Shown here: in pieces, positions 22,895-33,007 of the stretch
Position numbering within the stretch: position 1 is the first letter of the stretch
Layout of the letters: each line of letters starts with the position of its first letter
NCBI GenBank assembly: GCA_045545235.1
Contig: JAZQAN010000065.1
Location: 1 to 64,000, forward strand
Direction of reading: 5' to 3'
Origin: CAZNKU01 sp045545235
GTDB taxonomy: Bacteria > Bacillota > Clostridia > Monoglobales > Firm-18
Length of the DNA: 64,000 nucleotides
Notes under the pieces: model-generated
The model's input: only the letters and a program-made list of their open reading frames with translations
The model's database searches: none
Told to the model about the DNA's origin: nothing
Translations under genes and position numbers: made by a program

Positions 22895-24412
22895 TTACCT
22901 CCTCAAAAATTTTTTCACAACCATTTCTTTAAAATATCTGAATTCCTCAGTTTTGAAATAAATTATCGTAAAAATAACGTTAGGAATAATAGCACAAATA
23001 ACAAGGCGTTCCAACAATCCTAAAAATCCACCTGCACACAAATTACAAATAAAATATGTAGCACCTGTAATTAACAGCGTTATAATGAAGTCTCTGAAAA
23101 CTACCAAAAGATTCTTTAAATGAGACATTTTAAATAAATGTTTAAACAACACATTATTTACCCATGGAAGTGATATCAAAAAGGCAATAATAGTTGAAAT
23201 AACTATGCCATATATTCCAACAAATTGCACTAAAATCAGATTCGAAACAACATTTATTGTCATAGATATATATGGTCTCATCCAATCTTTGTTCCACAAG
23301 CCTGCCGCATCTTTAAATGCCAGAATATTTCTTTGAATCATATATATATAAAAATACAAAGCCATCAGTATAACAAATGCCATTCCCAGCTTCATATCAT
23401 TGCCGATCCATATCTCTATAAATGGTTCATATAAACATACCAAACAAACACTACACCAACCAACAATCCATGCATTAGCAAAATTTAATTTTTTAAAAAA
23501 CCTGTAGTTTTCCTCGGTTGAATCGACAACAAGTTTGTTCCCAACTCCTGCCGTTATAGATGAATAAATAACCATTATAAAACCACATATTGCATTCATA
23601 ACATAATAATAATTTCCATATTTAGCGGTCATACTGAGACCCAAAAAAGCAGAGATAATAAGCGTATCAGATGAATGAACAACTATACTGTTAAGCTTAG
23701 TTCCAAAAAGACCACCAATTTTAGTTTTTAATTCTTTTTTGGTATCTTCGGAAATTTCTCCGCAACATTTAATCTCGGGATATTTTCGTTTTGTAATAAA
23801 AGCTGTTAAAATATTTGTTAAAACTGTTCCACAAATGGGAACAATTGCATATGTATACAAACTCCTTGTTACACACAAAAGAACAATCTGTCCTACCTGT
23901 ATAAAAATACTGATAATTGTTGAGATATTACTTATAATATCACTTCTTTGATGAGCTGTTAATAAACTCTGCTTATATCCCGCAAAGAAATAACTTATAA
24001 CCGAATTAATCAAATACAAATAATAAAGAATATAAGGATTAATATTTGCCGGTGCTCCGCCCTTCATAAGATATGGTATAATCGGAAGAAGCAAAGAGCC
24101 TATGGTTAAAATGATTATTCCTATAACTCTATAAAGCTTTTTATAAAAGTTTAACAATGCCCCAATTTGGGAAATGTCATTTTCTGCAATAGGTTTGTAC
24201 ATAGAATATACTATTGCACTTCCCAATCCCAATTCTGCAAGGCTTAAAAAACTAAGTACTGAAGAAAAAAGAGTTCCTATGCCTAAATATTCAGTTCCAA
24301 GCAGATATAGAATAACTGTTCTGGTAACAAACGGAAGACACAGTACAACAAATCTGTTTGTGAATCCAAATATTATGTTCCTTGAAGCATTTTTAGTTCT
24401 GCTTTCGCCCAT
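22895..24412 (-). CDS. Wzx-type polysaccharide flippase
   Basis: The 505-residue protein has about 12-14 membrane segments and the N-terminal pattern RNIIFGFTNRFVVLCLPFVTRTV followed by YLGIGTLFSSVLSFLSLAELGLG, typical of MATE-like oligosaccharide flippases (Wzx/RfbX). These move lipid-linked repeat units across the membrane. It is the single flippase in the locus and is matched by one Wzy-type polymerase (27,496-28,740), as expected for a Wzx/Wzy system. No Wzc-type tyrosine kinase or Wzz regulator is present in the operon. Confidence 0.85.
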   Translation of the reverse strand: MGESRTKNASRNIIFGFTNRFVVLCLPFVTRTVILYLLGTEYLGIGTLFSSVLSFLSLAELGLGSAIVYSMYKPIAENDISQIGALLNFYKKLYRVIGIIILTIGSLLLPIIPYLMKGGAPANINPYILYYLYLINSVISYFFAGYKQSLLTAHQRSDIISNISTIISIFIQVGQIVLLCVTRSLYTYAIVPICGTVLTNILTAFITKRKYPEIKCCGEISEDTKKELKTKIGGLFGTKLNSIVVHSSDTLIISAFLGLSMTAKYGNYYYVMNAICGFIMVIYSSITAGVGNKLVVDSTEENYRFFKKLNFANAWIVGWCSVCLVCLYEPFIEIWIGNDMKLGMAFVILMALYFYIYMIQRNILAFKDAAGLWNKDWMRPYISMTINVVSNLILVQFVGIYGIVISTIIAFLISLPWVNNVLFKHLFKMSHLKNLLVVFRDFIITLLITGATYFICNLCAGGFLGLLERLVICAIIPNVIFTIIYFKTEEFRYFKEMVVKKFLRR

Positions 24413-24421
24413 TTTACACCT

Positions 24422-25585
24422 CTAAAACTCTAAATAATCATATACATTACTACTTTGAACTTCATTCATAACCTTCTTGATTTTTTGAGATTCTTCTCCA
24501 AAAAGATTACACATAATTTCAATTTTATTCAATATATTTTCTGTATTCATAGAATTTCGTACATCAAAGCAATAGTCTTCCTGTCCGAACATTTCTGCAA
24601 GTTCTCTGTACTTGGTTGCCCATCCGAAAACTATTGCAGGTATATATTCCTTGTAGGCATGAATTATAGAATGATATCTGGAGCCTATAATAAAATCAAA
24701 CTTACCTACGCATTCTCCATATTCTATACATCCCAACTCCTGCTCTACCAAAATTACATTTTCATTTTCCGAATATGATTCTTTAATTTCTCTGCAAATG
24801 GACAAATCTTCTTTTGCATGATACAAAAGATATACATACTTTTCTTTTTCCAAAAGCATATCTATAATATTTTTATACAAAATCATTACTTCTTCTTTGT
24901 TTCCGAATTTGTTATTTTTACTGTTTGGAATTAAAGCAACGCTGTTTTCGCGCACTGAAAGTTTGAACATTTCGGGAACTTGATGATAAATATTATCTAA
25001 ATCGATACCCGTATTCTGCAGTACAAGATCAGGTGTCTTTATAACATTTTTGAGTTTATACTTTTCACAAAGCCAATTATACCCTTCGGTTTCTCTTGCC
25101 ATAATGACTTTAGGATATTTAAGATATCGTTTTAGTAAAGTATTTAGTAAAAAATTTTTTTCCCCTTTAAATTCAAAAGGACCGAAAGACTGTGGCATTA
25201 AATAAACAGGTACCTTAAGATGTTTTGCATAAAAAATAGTCCTTATGTATGCCATAACAGTATGGTAAGGCCAATTAGAGCCAAGTCTGTATCCGCTTAT
25301 ATCCACAACCCCTGCCAAATTATTGAGAATTTCAGAAACCTCATTTTTTTTCGGAAACGGATTTTTCCAAGGTTTTAAGCAATTGAGCATATATCGTATT
25401 CTTGCTAATTTTGTAAATTGAAACTTTAAATTTTTTGTTAGTTCCTCACTATAATCGTAGCCATCCAATAGAACAACATTGTATTCGGGAAATTTTTTTG
25501 CAATTTGGTCAACAGTTATAAACGTCATTGCCTGAGCACCCTTGTTTCTAAGCTCTCCTCCGGTTACTAAAATATATTTTTTCAT
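24422..25585 (-). CDS. Polysaccharide pyruvyl transferase family protein 1
   Basis: The 387-residue protein has the N-terminal ILVTGGELRNKGAQAM and the C-terminal GSRYHSIIHAYKEYIPAIVFGW that mark the pyruvyl-transferase family (CsaB-like, GT-B fold). Members add a pyruvate ketal from phosphoenolpyruvate to a sugar, though some act otherwise. It is one of two such genes in the operon (the other at 29,869), which are diverged from each other. Cytoplasmic; no signal peptide. Confidence 0.8.
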   Translation of the reverse strand: MKKYILVTGGELRNKGAQAMTFITVDQIAKKFPEYNVVLLDGYDYSEELTKNLKFQFTKLARIRYMLNCLKPWKNPFPKKNEVSEILNNLAGVVDISGYRLGSNWPYHTVMAYIRTIFYAKHLKVPVYLMPQSFGPFEFKGEKNFLLNTLLKRYLKYPKVIMARETEGYNWLCEKYKLKNVIKTPDLVLQNTGIDLDNIYHQVPEMFKLSVRENSVALIPNSKNNKFGNKEEVMILYKNIIDMLLEKEKYVYLLYHAKEDLSICREIKESYSENENVILVEQELGCIEYGECVGKFDFIIGSRYHSIIHAYKEYIPAIVFGWATKYRELAEMFGQEDYCFDVRNSMNTENILNKIEIMCNLFGEESQKIKKVMNEVQSSNVYDYLEF

Positions 25586-25641
25586 ATTACTTTCTCCTAA
25601 TCAATCCCAAAATAATACAATCTTTTTAAATCACAAAAGAT

Positions 25642-26556
25642 TTATTTTTTTCTATCTCTTAGAGCAACAATAATTATCGCAAAAAATAAATACAAATTGT
25701 AAAAATTACTTTTAAATTTAAAAGGTCTCTTAAATACAGCCTTAAACCAAAGAGCAAATGCTTTTCTATATTGCTTGGCTCTTACACAATATGGCAACAA
25801 TTCAAAGGCCCTGCTTCTGTATGCATCTGGATGTTTTAATAAATAAGCAGAGTTTTTCTTCATTATCCTTTCTAATCCATTAACCTTTCTTGATGGATTT
25901 TTGGTTATTTGTTCTCCCTCATGCCAATGATATCTACATAAAGTCTCATTAACATAAGCAACCTCATATTTTTCCGCTAATCGTAACCATACATCATAAT
26001 CCTGTGCAGACTCCATCATCGGATCAAATCCGCCAATTTCTTTCAAATACTTCAATTTTAAAACAGGGAATGAGGTTGATCCTATAAAATTTTCCAATAT
26101 CAAACTATCAAAAACCCCACCCTCAAAAACACCAGGATTTTGCACTCTTATTTCCCCTGTTGTATCATGAACGCTTTCTCTGTTAGAATATACCAAAGCA
26201 ATGTTTTCATTCGAAAAACGCTCTAACATCTTCTCTATTTTCTGAGGTTTCCACTCGTCATCATCATCAAGAAAACCTATAAACTCACCTTTTGCATTTT
26301 TCAATGCAGTATTTCGGGCAACACATGCTCCCATACATTTTTCATGGGGTATATATGTTACATTTTGAGAGGAATAACCATCAACCATTGATTTCACATC
26401 ATTTCTATACTCCCAATCAGCAGGGCTGTCATCAATAACAAACACTTCAATGTTTTTATGAGTTTGATTTAATATGCTTTTTAATGCTCTCTCTACAATT
26501 TCGGACTTCCGTTTATGTGTTGTTATTGCACAAGTTACTAAAGGCATAAAATCCAC
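25642..26556 (-). CDS. Glycosyltransferase family 2
   Basis: The 304-residue protein has the GT2 start VTCAITTHKRKSEIVERAL, the substrate-site acidic cluster FLDDDDEWKP (about residues 94-103), and a basic C-terminus with a weak hydrophobic end (FFAIIIVALRDRKK) that may attach it to the membrane. It should add one sugar to the growing lipid-linked unit; donor and acceptor are unknown. It overlaps no neighbour and is separated from the pyruvyl transferase by 56 bases. Confidence 0.85.
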   Translation of the reverse strand: MDFMPLVTCAITTHKRKSEIVERALKSILNQTHKNIEVFVIDDSPADWEYRNDVKSMVDGYSSQNVTYIPHEKCMGACVARNTALKNAKGEFIGFLDDDDEWKPQKIEKMLERFSNENIALVYSNRESVHDTTGEIRVQNPGVFEGGVFDSLILENFIGSTSFPVLKLKYLKEIGGFDPMMESAQDYDVWLRLAEKYEVAYVNETLCRYHWHEGEQITKNPSRKVNGLERIMKKNSAYLLKHPDAYRSRAFELLPYCVRAKQYRKAFALWFKAVFKRPFKFKSNFYNLYLFFAIIIVALRDRKK

Positions 26557-26558
26557 TC

Positions 26559-27512
26559 CTAATTGTTATATTTTTCAGGCAACTGAATTAGTTCACCCAA
26601 TTTATAGTCCCATTCTTCAGGTTCAAATGAAGTCATTCCGGCATCAGAATAAAATGTCAATTCTGAAAAATATATTTCTCCATTAACCTCATAAAAATCT
26701 GCACGCAAAAATGGATGGCCCTTTGTAAGGGTTTCTGCCAAAACCAACATTTCATCCAAAGTCTGCGGATTGGAAAGTGGGTGTTTGCTGTTTGGAAAAT
26801 TTTGTCTTAAACCTAATAAATTCCAATTCGTATCAAAATAATCTATTGTTTCTTCTGCTGTTTTATCATTTTGTATGTTCTGTATTATCTTTGGTATTCC
26901 GTTAAAACAAAAAATCTTATATACAGTCAAGTTTCCTTCGTACTGCTGATTTCCATCTTTCATAAATATTTCAGCCATAATTCTTGGCTTAACATTCTTA
27001 TATGGCCATTCACGTGCCCACCAAAACATATTTTTCTTTATTCTTTTTTTGAGTTTTTTCTTAAGAGCTTCAACATCTAAATTCTTTTTATCTCTACACA
27101 CGACAGTGCTTCCTGAATCATGAGTACACTTTATGACAAACTGCTCGGGTAGAGATTGAAAATCTATATCGTCAACATTATCCCATACGCCCAACGTTGG
27201 AACAACATATTTTTCTCCAATAGTGTTAGACACATATTCTTTTACATCATATTTATCAACTAATTTTGTATATATAGGATTTCGGTTATACAGCTTTAGC
27301 CAATTAAGTTTTTCGTTAAAAGTCTGCGGATTTTCCAAATCCAACTTTTTACCAAACGTTATTTTATAAACAAATTTTAAATACAACTTATCTGACATAA
27401 ATCGTGAAATCTTCATTTTTCTATAATATTGTAACAAAACAATTTTTATATGTCCGGGATTGTTTTTTATAAGTCTAATCAACGTTTTTATTTTACTAAT
27501 CAATTTTTTCAA
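26559..27512 (-). CDS. TupA-like ATP-grasp protein
   Basis: The 317-residue protein has a TupA-like ATP-grasp pattern: NPQTFNEKLNWLKLYNRNP near residue 60, KLVDKYDVKEYV, FVIKCTHDSGSTVVCRDK (ATP-binding strand and glycine-rich loop), and the C-terminal RADFYEVNGEIYFSELTFY with metal-binding Asp and Glu. Family members in capsule loci join an amino acid or similar group to a uronic acid by amide formation, as TupA does in teichuronopeptide. The uronic acid genes in this operon fit such a role, but the substrate is inferred. It overlaps the polymerase gene by 17 bases. Confidence 0.78.
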   Translation of the reverse strand: MKKLISKIKTLIRLIKNNPGHIKIVLLQYYRKMKISRFMSDKLYLKFVYKITFGKKLDLENPQTFNEKLNWLKLYNRNPIYTKLVDKYDVKEYVSNTIGEKYVVPTLGVWDNVDDIDFQSLPEQFVIKCTHDSGSTVVCRDKKNLDVEALKKKLKKRIKKNMFWWAREWPYKNVKPRIMAEIFMKDGNQQYEGNLTVYKIFCFNGIPKIIQNIQNDKTAEETIDYFDTNWNLLGLRQNFPNSKHPLSNPQTLDEMLVLAETLTKGHPFLRADFYEVNGEIYFSELTFYSDAGMTSFEPEEWDYKLGELIQLPEKYNN

Positions 27513-28740
27513 TCCTTTCCTCTTCTAATGTATCTTCATTTACAAAATCCAAACACTTTAACGACATAGCAAGCAATAATTGTATAATAAACATACTGTA
27601 TGTTACATCAGCATAGTCAAAAATCAAAACACTAATAACTGTTCCAATAGTAAATGCCCTGAATTTTCGAGATGCTTTTTTCTTCTTGAAAAAGTCAGAA
27701 ATTATTTTGAAATAAATCCAATAATAGGCTACAAACATTACTATTCCGCCATTATACAACATTTCCGCGTAATTACAATGAGAATAATAGAAATGTTTTA
27801 CAACAATGTTAGCACGATATTTATAACTGTCAAAACCATAACCCCAAAGTGGGTTTTCCCACCATTGCTCAATGGCATCATTTCGCATAATTTCTCTGAT
27901 TTTTAACGAACCATCAAGTTTACCTTCGTCCTCTTGCCCTTCTATAAGTTGTTCCATTCTATAACCGATAGAGTCATATAAAACCTCATTTTTCATCATC
28001 ACGTTATATGCGACAATAATCAATATAACCAAAATCAAAGTATATAGCACTACATTTCTTTTGCCTTTTTTATTGGTTTTGTACATTAAAAGAATATACA
28101 AAAAAACAAATGGTATAACCACATATTTACGCCCTGCTGAAAGCGCCAAAGCATACATATTGTAAATGGTCATTACTACTAAAATGATTTTTACATACCA
28201 CTTTTTTGTCCCATATACAAGTAGCCATAACTCATATAAAACAGCTACCATTATCATTATTGCAAACTTGTTGGCATTACCCATTATTTCCTGACCAAGA
28301 CGGTCTTCCGATGACCCCACAAGATTTCCGGTAAACTGCAGCATCACAACAAGTGCCAAGGATGCTAACGCAAAAAACCAGCACATCCTTCTGAAATCTT
28401 TGTCTTTTTTTATAAATTGTTGAAACAAAAAAGTCAGAAAAAAAGCTACAATCATCAAATAAAATTGTCCGGATAATACGCTGAATTCTGGGGAATATCC
28501 CATTGACACCAACGACACAGCCATAAAGCAAGCATAGTAAATTGTGTGTATTGGAAGTTTTTGCAACCTTCCGTGCATTAATACCACTAATGTACCCCAA
28601 GCCAAAAACGCATATAGAAAAATTGTGTTTACACTTGAACTAATAGTAACATCAACTGCTACATATGAAGTAAAAATATACATGGCCATCAATATCAACC
28701 CAACTGTATATTCGAATTTTTTTGAAGAGTCATGTTTCAT
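27496..28740 (-). CDS. Wzy-type O-antigen/polysaccharide polymerase
   Basis: The 414-residue protein has about 10-12 membrane segments and the large extracytoplasmic loop near residues 270-315 with NPLWGYGFDSYKY and HFYYSHCNYAEMLYNGG, the wording of the O-antigen ligase/polymerase family. It joins repeat units on the outer face of the membrane. With the single flippase it points to a Wzx/Wzy-dependent pathway. Confidence 0.82.
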   Translation of the reverse strand: MKHDSSKKFEYTVGLILMAMYIFTSYVAVDVTISSSVNTIFLYAFLAWGTLVVLMHGRLQKLPIHTIYYACFMAVSLVSMGYSPEFSVLSGQFYLMIVAFFLTFLFQQFIKKDKDFRRMCWFFALASLALVVMLQFTGNLVGSSEDRLGQEIMGNANKFAIMIMVAVLYELWLLVYGTKKWYVKIILVVMTIYNMYALALSAGRKYVVIPFVFLYILLMYKTNKKGKRNVVLYTLILVILIIVAYNVMMKNEVLYDSIGYRMEQLIEGQEDEGKLDGSLKIREIMRNDAIEQWWENPLWGYGFDSYKYRANIVVKHFYYSHCNYAEMLYNGGIVMFVAYYWIYFKIISDFFKKKKASRKFRAFTIGTVISVLIFDYADVTYSMFIIQLLLAMSLKCLDFVNEDTLEEERIEKID

Positions 28741-28768
28741 TTAACCATCTCTTTTCCAATCGATAATA

Positions 28769-29872
28769 TTATCTTTCAATAACCTCAAGAATATATTTTT
28801 CCCATTGAGCAATTATCTTTTGCGGTGAAAAACGATCAATTACCGCTTTTGCATTATTCCCGCATTTTATTGCAAGTTCGTCATTTTCTGCAAATTCACA
28901 AAGTGCCTGTGCAATTTTTTCACAATCTCCCGTAGGAACCAATAATCCATCCTCGTGATCAGCAATAACCATTCTTGCTCCGCCGGGTGAACAATCTGTG
29001 GATACCACCGGCAATCCTATTGCCATAGCTTCAAGCATTGAGTTTGAAATACCCTCATAGTCAGATGTAATCAGGAAAATTCCATCATTCATAATATCCT
29101 TCATAGGACTTGAAGTAAAGCCCTTAATAAGAATGTTATCCTTCATTCCAAGCTTTTCTATTTCAAGCTCAATGAATTTTTCATCATTCCCTGCACCATA
29201 CAGTTTCAGAACATATTCGGGATGCTTTTCCCAAAAAATCTTAAATGCACGAAACATTATGTCATAACGTTTTTGATTATTGTCAAATCTTCCTACGGAA
29301 ACAACAGATTTTTCTCTTTGTGAAAATTCCGAAAATTCAATATCATCTTTTATAAATATTGGATTTGGAATAACCGTTGAGCGTTCCTGCAATCCTTTAT
29401 CATAAAATTCTCTTGCCCCCTGAATCTGAAAAACACCACCTGCAGATTTGTTGATTATTTTAAGCAGCAACTTGTCAACTAATGATGATGTGATTGTTAT
29501 GTGAGGGTCGGCACGTTCACTCATTATTGATGGAATATTAAGCATTTTTCCTACAATACATCCTATAGTGTTTGGAATAAAAGTAAATGCTACTATAACA
29601 TCTGCCCTTACTTCCTTTGCAACTTTTTTGGTATATCTTATTTGATGAAGTCTTTTAAGTCCCCTTATACCACCCACACGATATTCATATACATTTATAT
29701 TTTCATCAATTTTCTGACTGTAATCAACATGATTTCCAGTAGAATTATAGTTGATAATAGATATGTTGAAATTTCTTTTTTGGAGTTCATTTGCCACAAA
29801 GCAAAGCATTTTTGCCGCACCACCGTAAGATATGCTGTTTGTTAAAAACAAAATATTTTTGCTCATAATCAA
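28769..29872 (-). CDS. Glycosyltransferase family 4
   Basis: The 367-residue GT-B glycosyltransferase starts ILFLTNSISYGGAAKMLCFV with the glycine-rich acceptor loop. In the second half it has VVSVGRFDNNQKRYDIMFRAF and the donor-site SDYEGISNSMLEAMAIGLP, with the conserved E-x7-E. It transfers a sugar with retention. It overlaps the following pyruvyl-transferase-like gene by four bases, so the two are translationally coupled. Confidence 0.88.
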   Translation of the reverse strand: MIMSKNILFLTNSISYGGAAKMLCFVANELQKRNFNISIINYNSTGNHVDYSQKIDENINVYEYRVGGIRGLKRLHQIRYTKKVAKEVRADVIVAFTFIPNTIGCIVGKMLNIPSIMSERADPHITITSSLVDKLLLKIINKSAGGVFQIQGAREFYDKGLQERSTVIPNPIFIKDDIEFSEFSQREKSVVSVGRFDNNQKRYDIMFRAFKIFWEKHPEYVLKLYGAGNDEKFIELEIEKLGMKDNILIKGFTSSPMKDIMNDGIFLITSDYEGISNSMLEAMAIGLPVVSTDCSPGGARMVIADHEDGLLVPTGDCEKIAQALCEFAENDELAIKCGNNAKAVIDRFSPQKIIAQWEKYILEVIER

Positions 29873-30969
29873 CTTCTCCCTATTTCGAGAATTTTTTCAA
29901 AATAATCCTTTGCATTGTTTTTATACTTTTCAATCAACTCATTTGTCTGCGCAAAATCCAAAGGCTCGTCCATAACCTTTGAAAAATCATCACCTTCAAG
30001 AAGTCTGTCAGTAAGTTCAAGTGTTTCAAGCAATCCTCGTAACTTGTTATTGTTGCTGTTGCGGACAATTGTTCCAAATTTTTTGTTGTACTTTATCGAA
30101 AATACTGTTCCGTGAAAGGTATCCGTTACTACAGCATCAGCATTTTTTACATATTGCAAAAGTTCAAATCCTGTTGCAACAATTCTTTTTTTACACCACG
30201 CCTGATGCTGCCCAACACAAATTATATCAAGATTATTCTTTTTCGCATAATCCTTAATTCTCTTTATTTCAGCATTATCAGAAATTCTGTTAGAATAAGC
30301 ATAAACCAGAAGATACGGCTTTTTTGGTTTTTTAAATTCTACTTCCGGATAATCTGATAAAAATACCGGATCAAGATGAAGTACTGGCTCTTTTCCCGTA
30401 ATACTTTTTACAAATTCAAAAGTGTTAGTATCACGGACAGATATTGCCTCAAGTCTGTCCATTGCTTTTTTTAGTTCTTCAGTAATTCCGTATTTACAAG
30501 CTGTAGCATAATCCGTACTTCCGCAAGAAGCTCCATATGTTACCACATGCTTTGCGTTTTTAACATCACCAAAAAGTTGTGGAGAAAATCCCCACCACGA
30601 TGGCGTACAACAGTTAAAAACCTCATCACTGCCTATAACTACCAAATCATACCCATTTTTTAGATTTTCAATATTTTTATTGTCCAAATAATTTTCATAA
30701 TCACTATCGTGAATCTTACACATTTTATTATAAAAGAAATAATGTTTTGCTTTAGTCAAAGCATCTTTACTTAATAATTTTTTGGCAATGTAAGAAACTT
30801 TATTTTCCTTAAGCTCGTCCTTTATTTTAGGGCATATCTGTTTCCCTGCCTCAATATCTATAAAATGCACCTCATGACCAAGATTTTCAAACTGCATTTT
30901 AAGTGAAAGTGCCTGCAAAAAGGAACCATAGTTGCGTATTCTTTGCATGGATAATATTCCTATAACCAT
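29869..30969 (-). CDS. Polysaccharide pyruvyl transferase family protein 2
   Basis: The 366-residue protein shows the family start IGILSMQRIRNYGSFLQAL and the C-terminal block ADAVVTDTFHGTVFSIKYNKKF, with TDTFHGT in place of the GSRYHS of the first copy. This sub-branch often sits next to an FrhB-like iron-sulfur protein in polysaccharide loci, and that is exactly the neighbour here, two bases upstream. The pairing suggests a shared reaction, perhaps redox-linked sugar modification, which is not established. Confidence 0.8.
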   Translation of the reverse strand: MVIGILSMQRIRNYGSFLQALSLKMQFENLGHEVHFIDIEAGKQICPKIKDELKENKVSYIAKKLLSKDALTKAKHYFFYNKMCKIHDSDYENYLDNKNIENLKNGYDLVVIGSDEVFNCCTPSWWGFSPQLFGDVKNAKHVVTYGASCGSTDYATACKYGITEELKKAMDRLEAISVRDTNTFEFVKSITGKEPVLHLDPVFLSDYPEVEFKKPKKPYLLVYAYSNRISDNAEIKRIKDYAKKNNLDIICVGQHQAWCKKRIVATGFELLQYVKNADAVVTDTFHGTVFSIKYNKKFGTIVRNSNNNKLRGLLETLELTDRLLEGDDFSKVMDEPLDFAQTNELIEKYKNNAKDYFEKILEIGRS

Positions 30970-30970
30970 T

Positions 30971-32074
30971 TTATCTACCTCTTAATTTAGATTTTATTAC
31001 AGATTGGAGTCGCATTGGAAACATTGTAACATTATAGATATAATAAAGTTTTTTTCCGTTTTTTAGTACACTCAAAATCTTTTTTCTCACCTTTGGTTTT
31101 GCGGGACTTTTAAACATCTGTCCCTCTAAAACATCGTCAACAGCCTCGTTATTTAAGACAAATGCACATTCCAAATTATTCAAAATCTCTGTTCCTTTTT
31201 CTGTGAACACAAGTACTCCCGAAACCCCTTTGTTGTTATCGGCATATTTCGTTCCCCAGAAATCACCCACACGAATATCGGCACTACTTTTTCGTGCCTT
31301 GAATTTACATTCATAACAAGAGTCGTTAAGACAAGCATTACTAAAAAACATTTTATAAAACAAATTACCATTAAAATCACTTTTCTTGGTCCCGTCAAAA
31401 TATGTGAAGTTTAAAGACCACTTACCCCACCCAAATTCCTTGGAACGAAAACCAATTTTTTCTATCTTTTTCTCATTATGTTCTTTTAAATAATTTTGCC
31501 AAACATACATACTCGGTACACCGTGACAGAAAAAATCTATTAGAATATAATTATCCCGGATTTTTTTTAATTTTGTTGCTTTATCTATGGATGCAATCTG
31601 ACACGGAGTTCCTATAACAATCCACTTTTCTCCATTATAAATTTGGGAGAAAGCATCCTTTGTATAGCTTTGAAAATATTTTGACCCTTTAGCCCCTTCA
31701 AGCTGAGATTTTTCCGTTATAACCGCGTGCTCTGCACGATTATTTTCATAATTATAAATTACTGCACAAATCTTATAACCATTATCAATACCCCATTTTG
31801 AAATTTCATAGCATACACCACCTGAAGATGTACTCAAAAGTGTATCCTCATTTTTTGTGTACGCAGAAAAAGACTGCAGCACTTTCCTATCACAGGAAAT
31901 ATCATCGATGGTACAAATACGATCACACAAACCACATTTTGTGCATTTTCCCATATTTATCTCGGGTTTGTAAAAACCATTTTTATCCAAAGATATTTCT
32001 ATGCACTTTGCAGGGCAAACGGACGCACATACTCCACAACCGGTACAAAGTGACAAGCTTTTTTCACTAATCAA
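30971..32074 (-). CDS. FrhB-like iron-sulfur protein with 2[4Fe-4S] ferredoxin domain
   Basis: The 367-residue protein begins with two [4Fe-4S] motifs: Cys10, Cys13, Cys16, Cys20 (LCTGCGVCASVCP) and Cys44, Cys47, Cys50, Cys54. The rest matches the coenzyme F420 hydrogenase/dehydrogenase beta-subunit domain, with SSGGVCYEIS, IGTPCQIAS and CYECKFKARKSSADIRVGDFWG carrying further conserved cysteines. In methanogens FrhB handles F420 with FAD; in bacterial capsule loci the family is common but its redox role is unknown. It lies directly before the second pyruvyl-transferase-like gene. Confidence 0.82.
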   Translation of the reverse strand: MISEKSLSLCTGCGVCASVCPAKCIEISLDKNGFYKPEINMGKCTKCGLCDRICTIDDISCDRKVLQSFSAYTKNEDTLLSTSSGGVCYEISKWGIDNGYKICAVIYNYENNRAEHAVITEKSQLEGAKGSKYFQSYTKDAFSQIYNGEKWIVIGTPCQIASIDKATKLKKIRDNYILIDFFCHGVPSMYVWQNYLKEHNEKKIEKIGFRSKEFGWGKWSLNFTYFDGTKKSDFNGNLFYKMFFSNACLNDSCYECKFKARKSSADIRVGDFWGTKYADNNKGVSGVLVFTEKGTEILNNLECAFVLNNEAVDDVLEGQMFKSPAKPKVRKKILSVLKNGKKLYYIYNVTMFPMRLQSVIKSKLRGR

Positions 32075-32100
32075 ACCATATACCCACTTTCAAAAAATAA

Positions 32101-33003
32101 TCAAAAAATTGAAATTCCAAAATCTATGAATTGTTTAACAACAGTTTTGACTTTTACTTTTTTCTCAATTTGATATTCCTTTGCAATTTGCCTGCAAAGT
32201 TTATTTGCTTTTTTTCTTACTTTCTTGTCCTTGATATACTTTGTTTTTCTCAAAGCATAAAAGAAAAACAAGATCGGTTTAAAAATTGCCGGATATAACA
32301 TTTTTTTTATGGCATATGGTGTTGCATACGCACTTATCAATATATCCAAATTCTGACTTTTGCCATAATCCCACTTGTCTATCAACGGATTGTGTATAAC
32401 AAGCAATTCCAAATCGCAAGCATTTATACAGTCTGCATCAACAACTTGCATGGACGGAACAATTTCTTCATATCCATATTTGTTTCCAAAATAAGGATTT
32501 TTTTCAAAAAAGCTTTTTCTCAAAAAATGAGAACCACCACAAAGCATATAAACCTTATGTACATTTTCATACATAGGCACACCGCTGACTGAAACTCTGT
32601 TTTGTTTCCATTTGTTATCGTATATCTGTGTTGTAAGTGTAATAATTTTATCGTTTCCTTCAAATCTTTCCACGGCTTTAATGAAAAAATCTTTATTGTT
32701 TTCGTCTATATAAGCGTCATCATCAAGCATATACACATATTTTCCTGATGCCTTGTTGTAAGCGTAGTTTCTTCCTCCGCCAACACCTTTATTTTCCGCC
32801 AATTTTTCGTAATAATGAGGATAAGAATATTGGCTGAAAAAATCACTAACCACATCTTTGGTGTTATCTGTAGAAGCATTATCTATTATCACAAATTCTG
32901 TGTTTTCGGGCAATTTACAATTAACACAACTTGTTAAAGCCTCTATAAGTTGATTAGCTCTATTCATAGTAATAACACATATTGACAAATTGAAATTTCC
33001 CAT
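32101..33003 (-). CDS. Glycosyltransferase family 2
   Basis: The 300-residue protein shows ICVITMNRANQLIEAL, the NASTDNTKDVV loop and the metal-site MLDDDAYIDENN (about residues 91-102). ENKGVGGGRNYAY matches the rhamnosyltransferase-like GT2 subgroup, so a deoxysugar donor is possible. The C-terminus is basic with amphipathic helices and no clear membrane segment. Confidence 0.85.
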   Translation of the reverse strand: MGNFNLSICVITMNRANQLIEALTSCVNCKLPENTEFVIIDNASTDNTKDVVSDFFSQYSYPHYYEKLAENKGVGGGRNYAYNKASGKYVYMLDDDAYIDENNKDFFIKAVERFEGNDKIITLTTQIYDNKWKQNRVSVSGVPMYENVHKVYMLCGGSHFLRKSFFEKNPYFGNKYGYEEIVPSMQVVDADCINACDLELLVIHNPLIDKWDYGKSQNLDILISAYATPYAIKKMLYPAIFKPILFFFYALRKTKYIKDKKVRKKANKLCRQIAKEYQIEKKVKVKTVVKQFIDFGISIF

Positions 33004-33007
33004 TACA

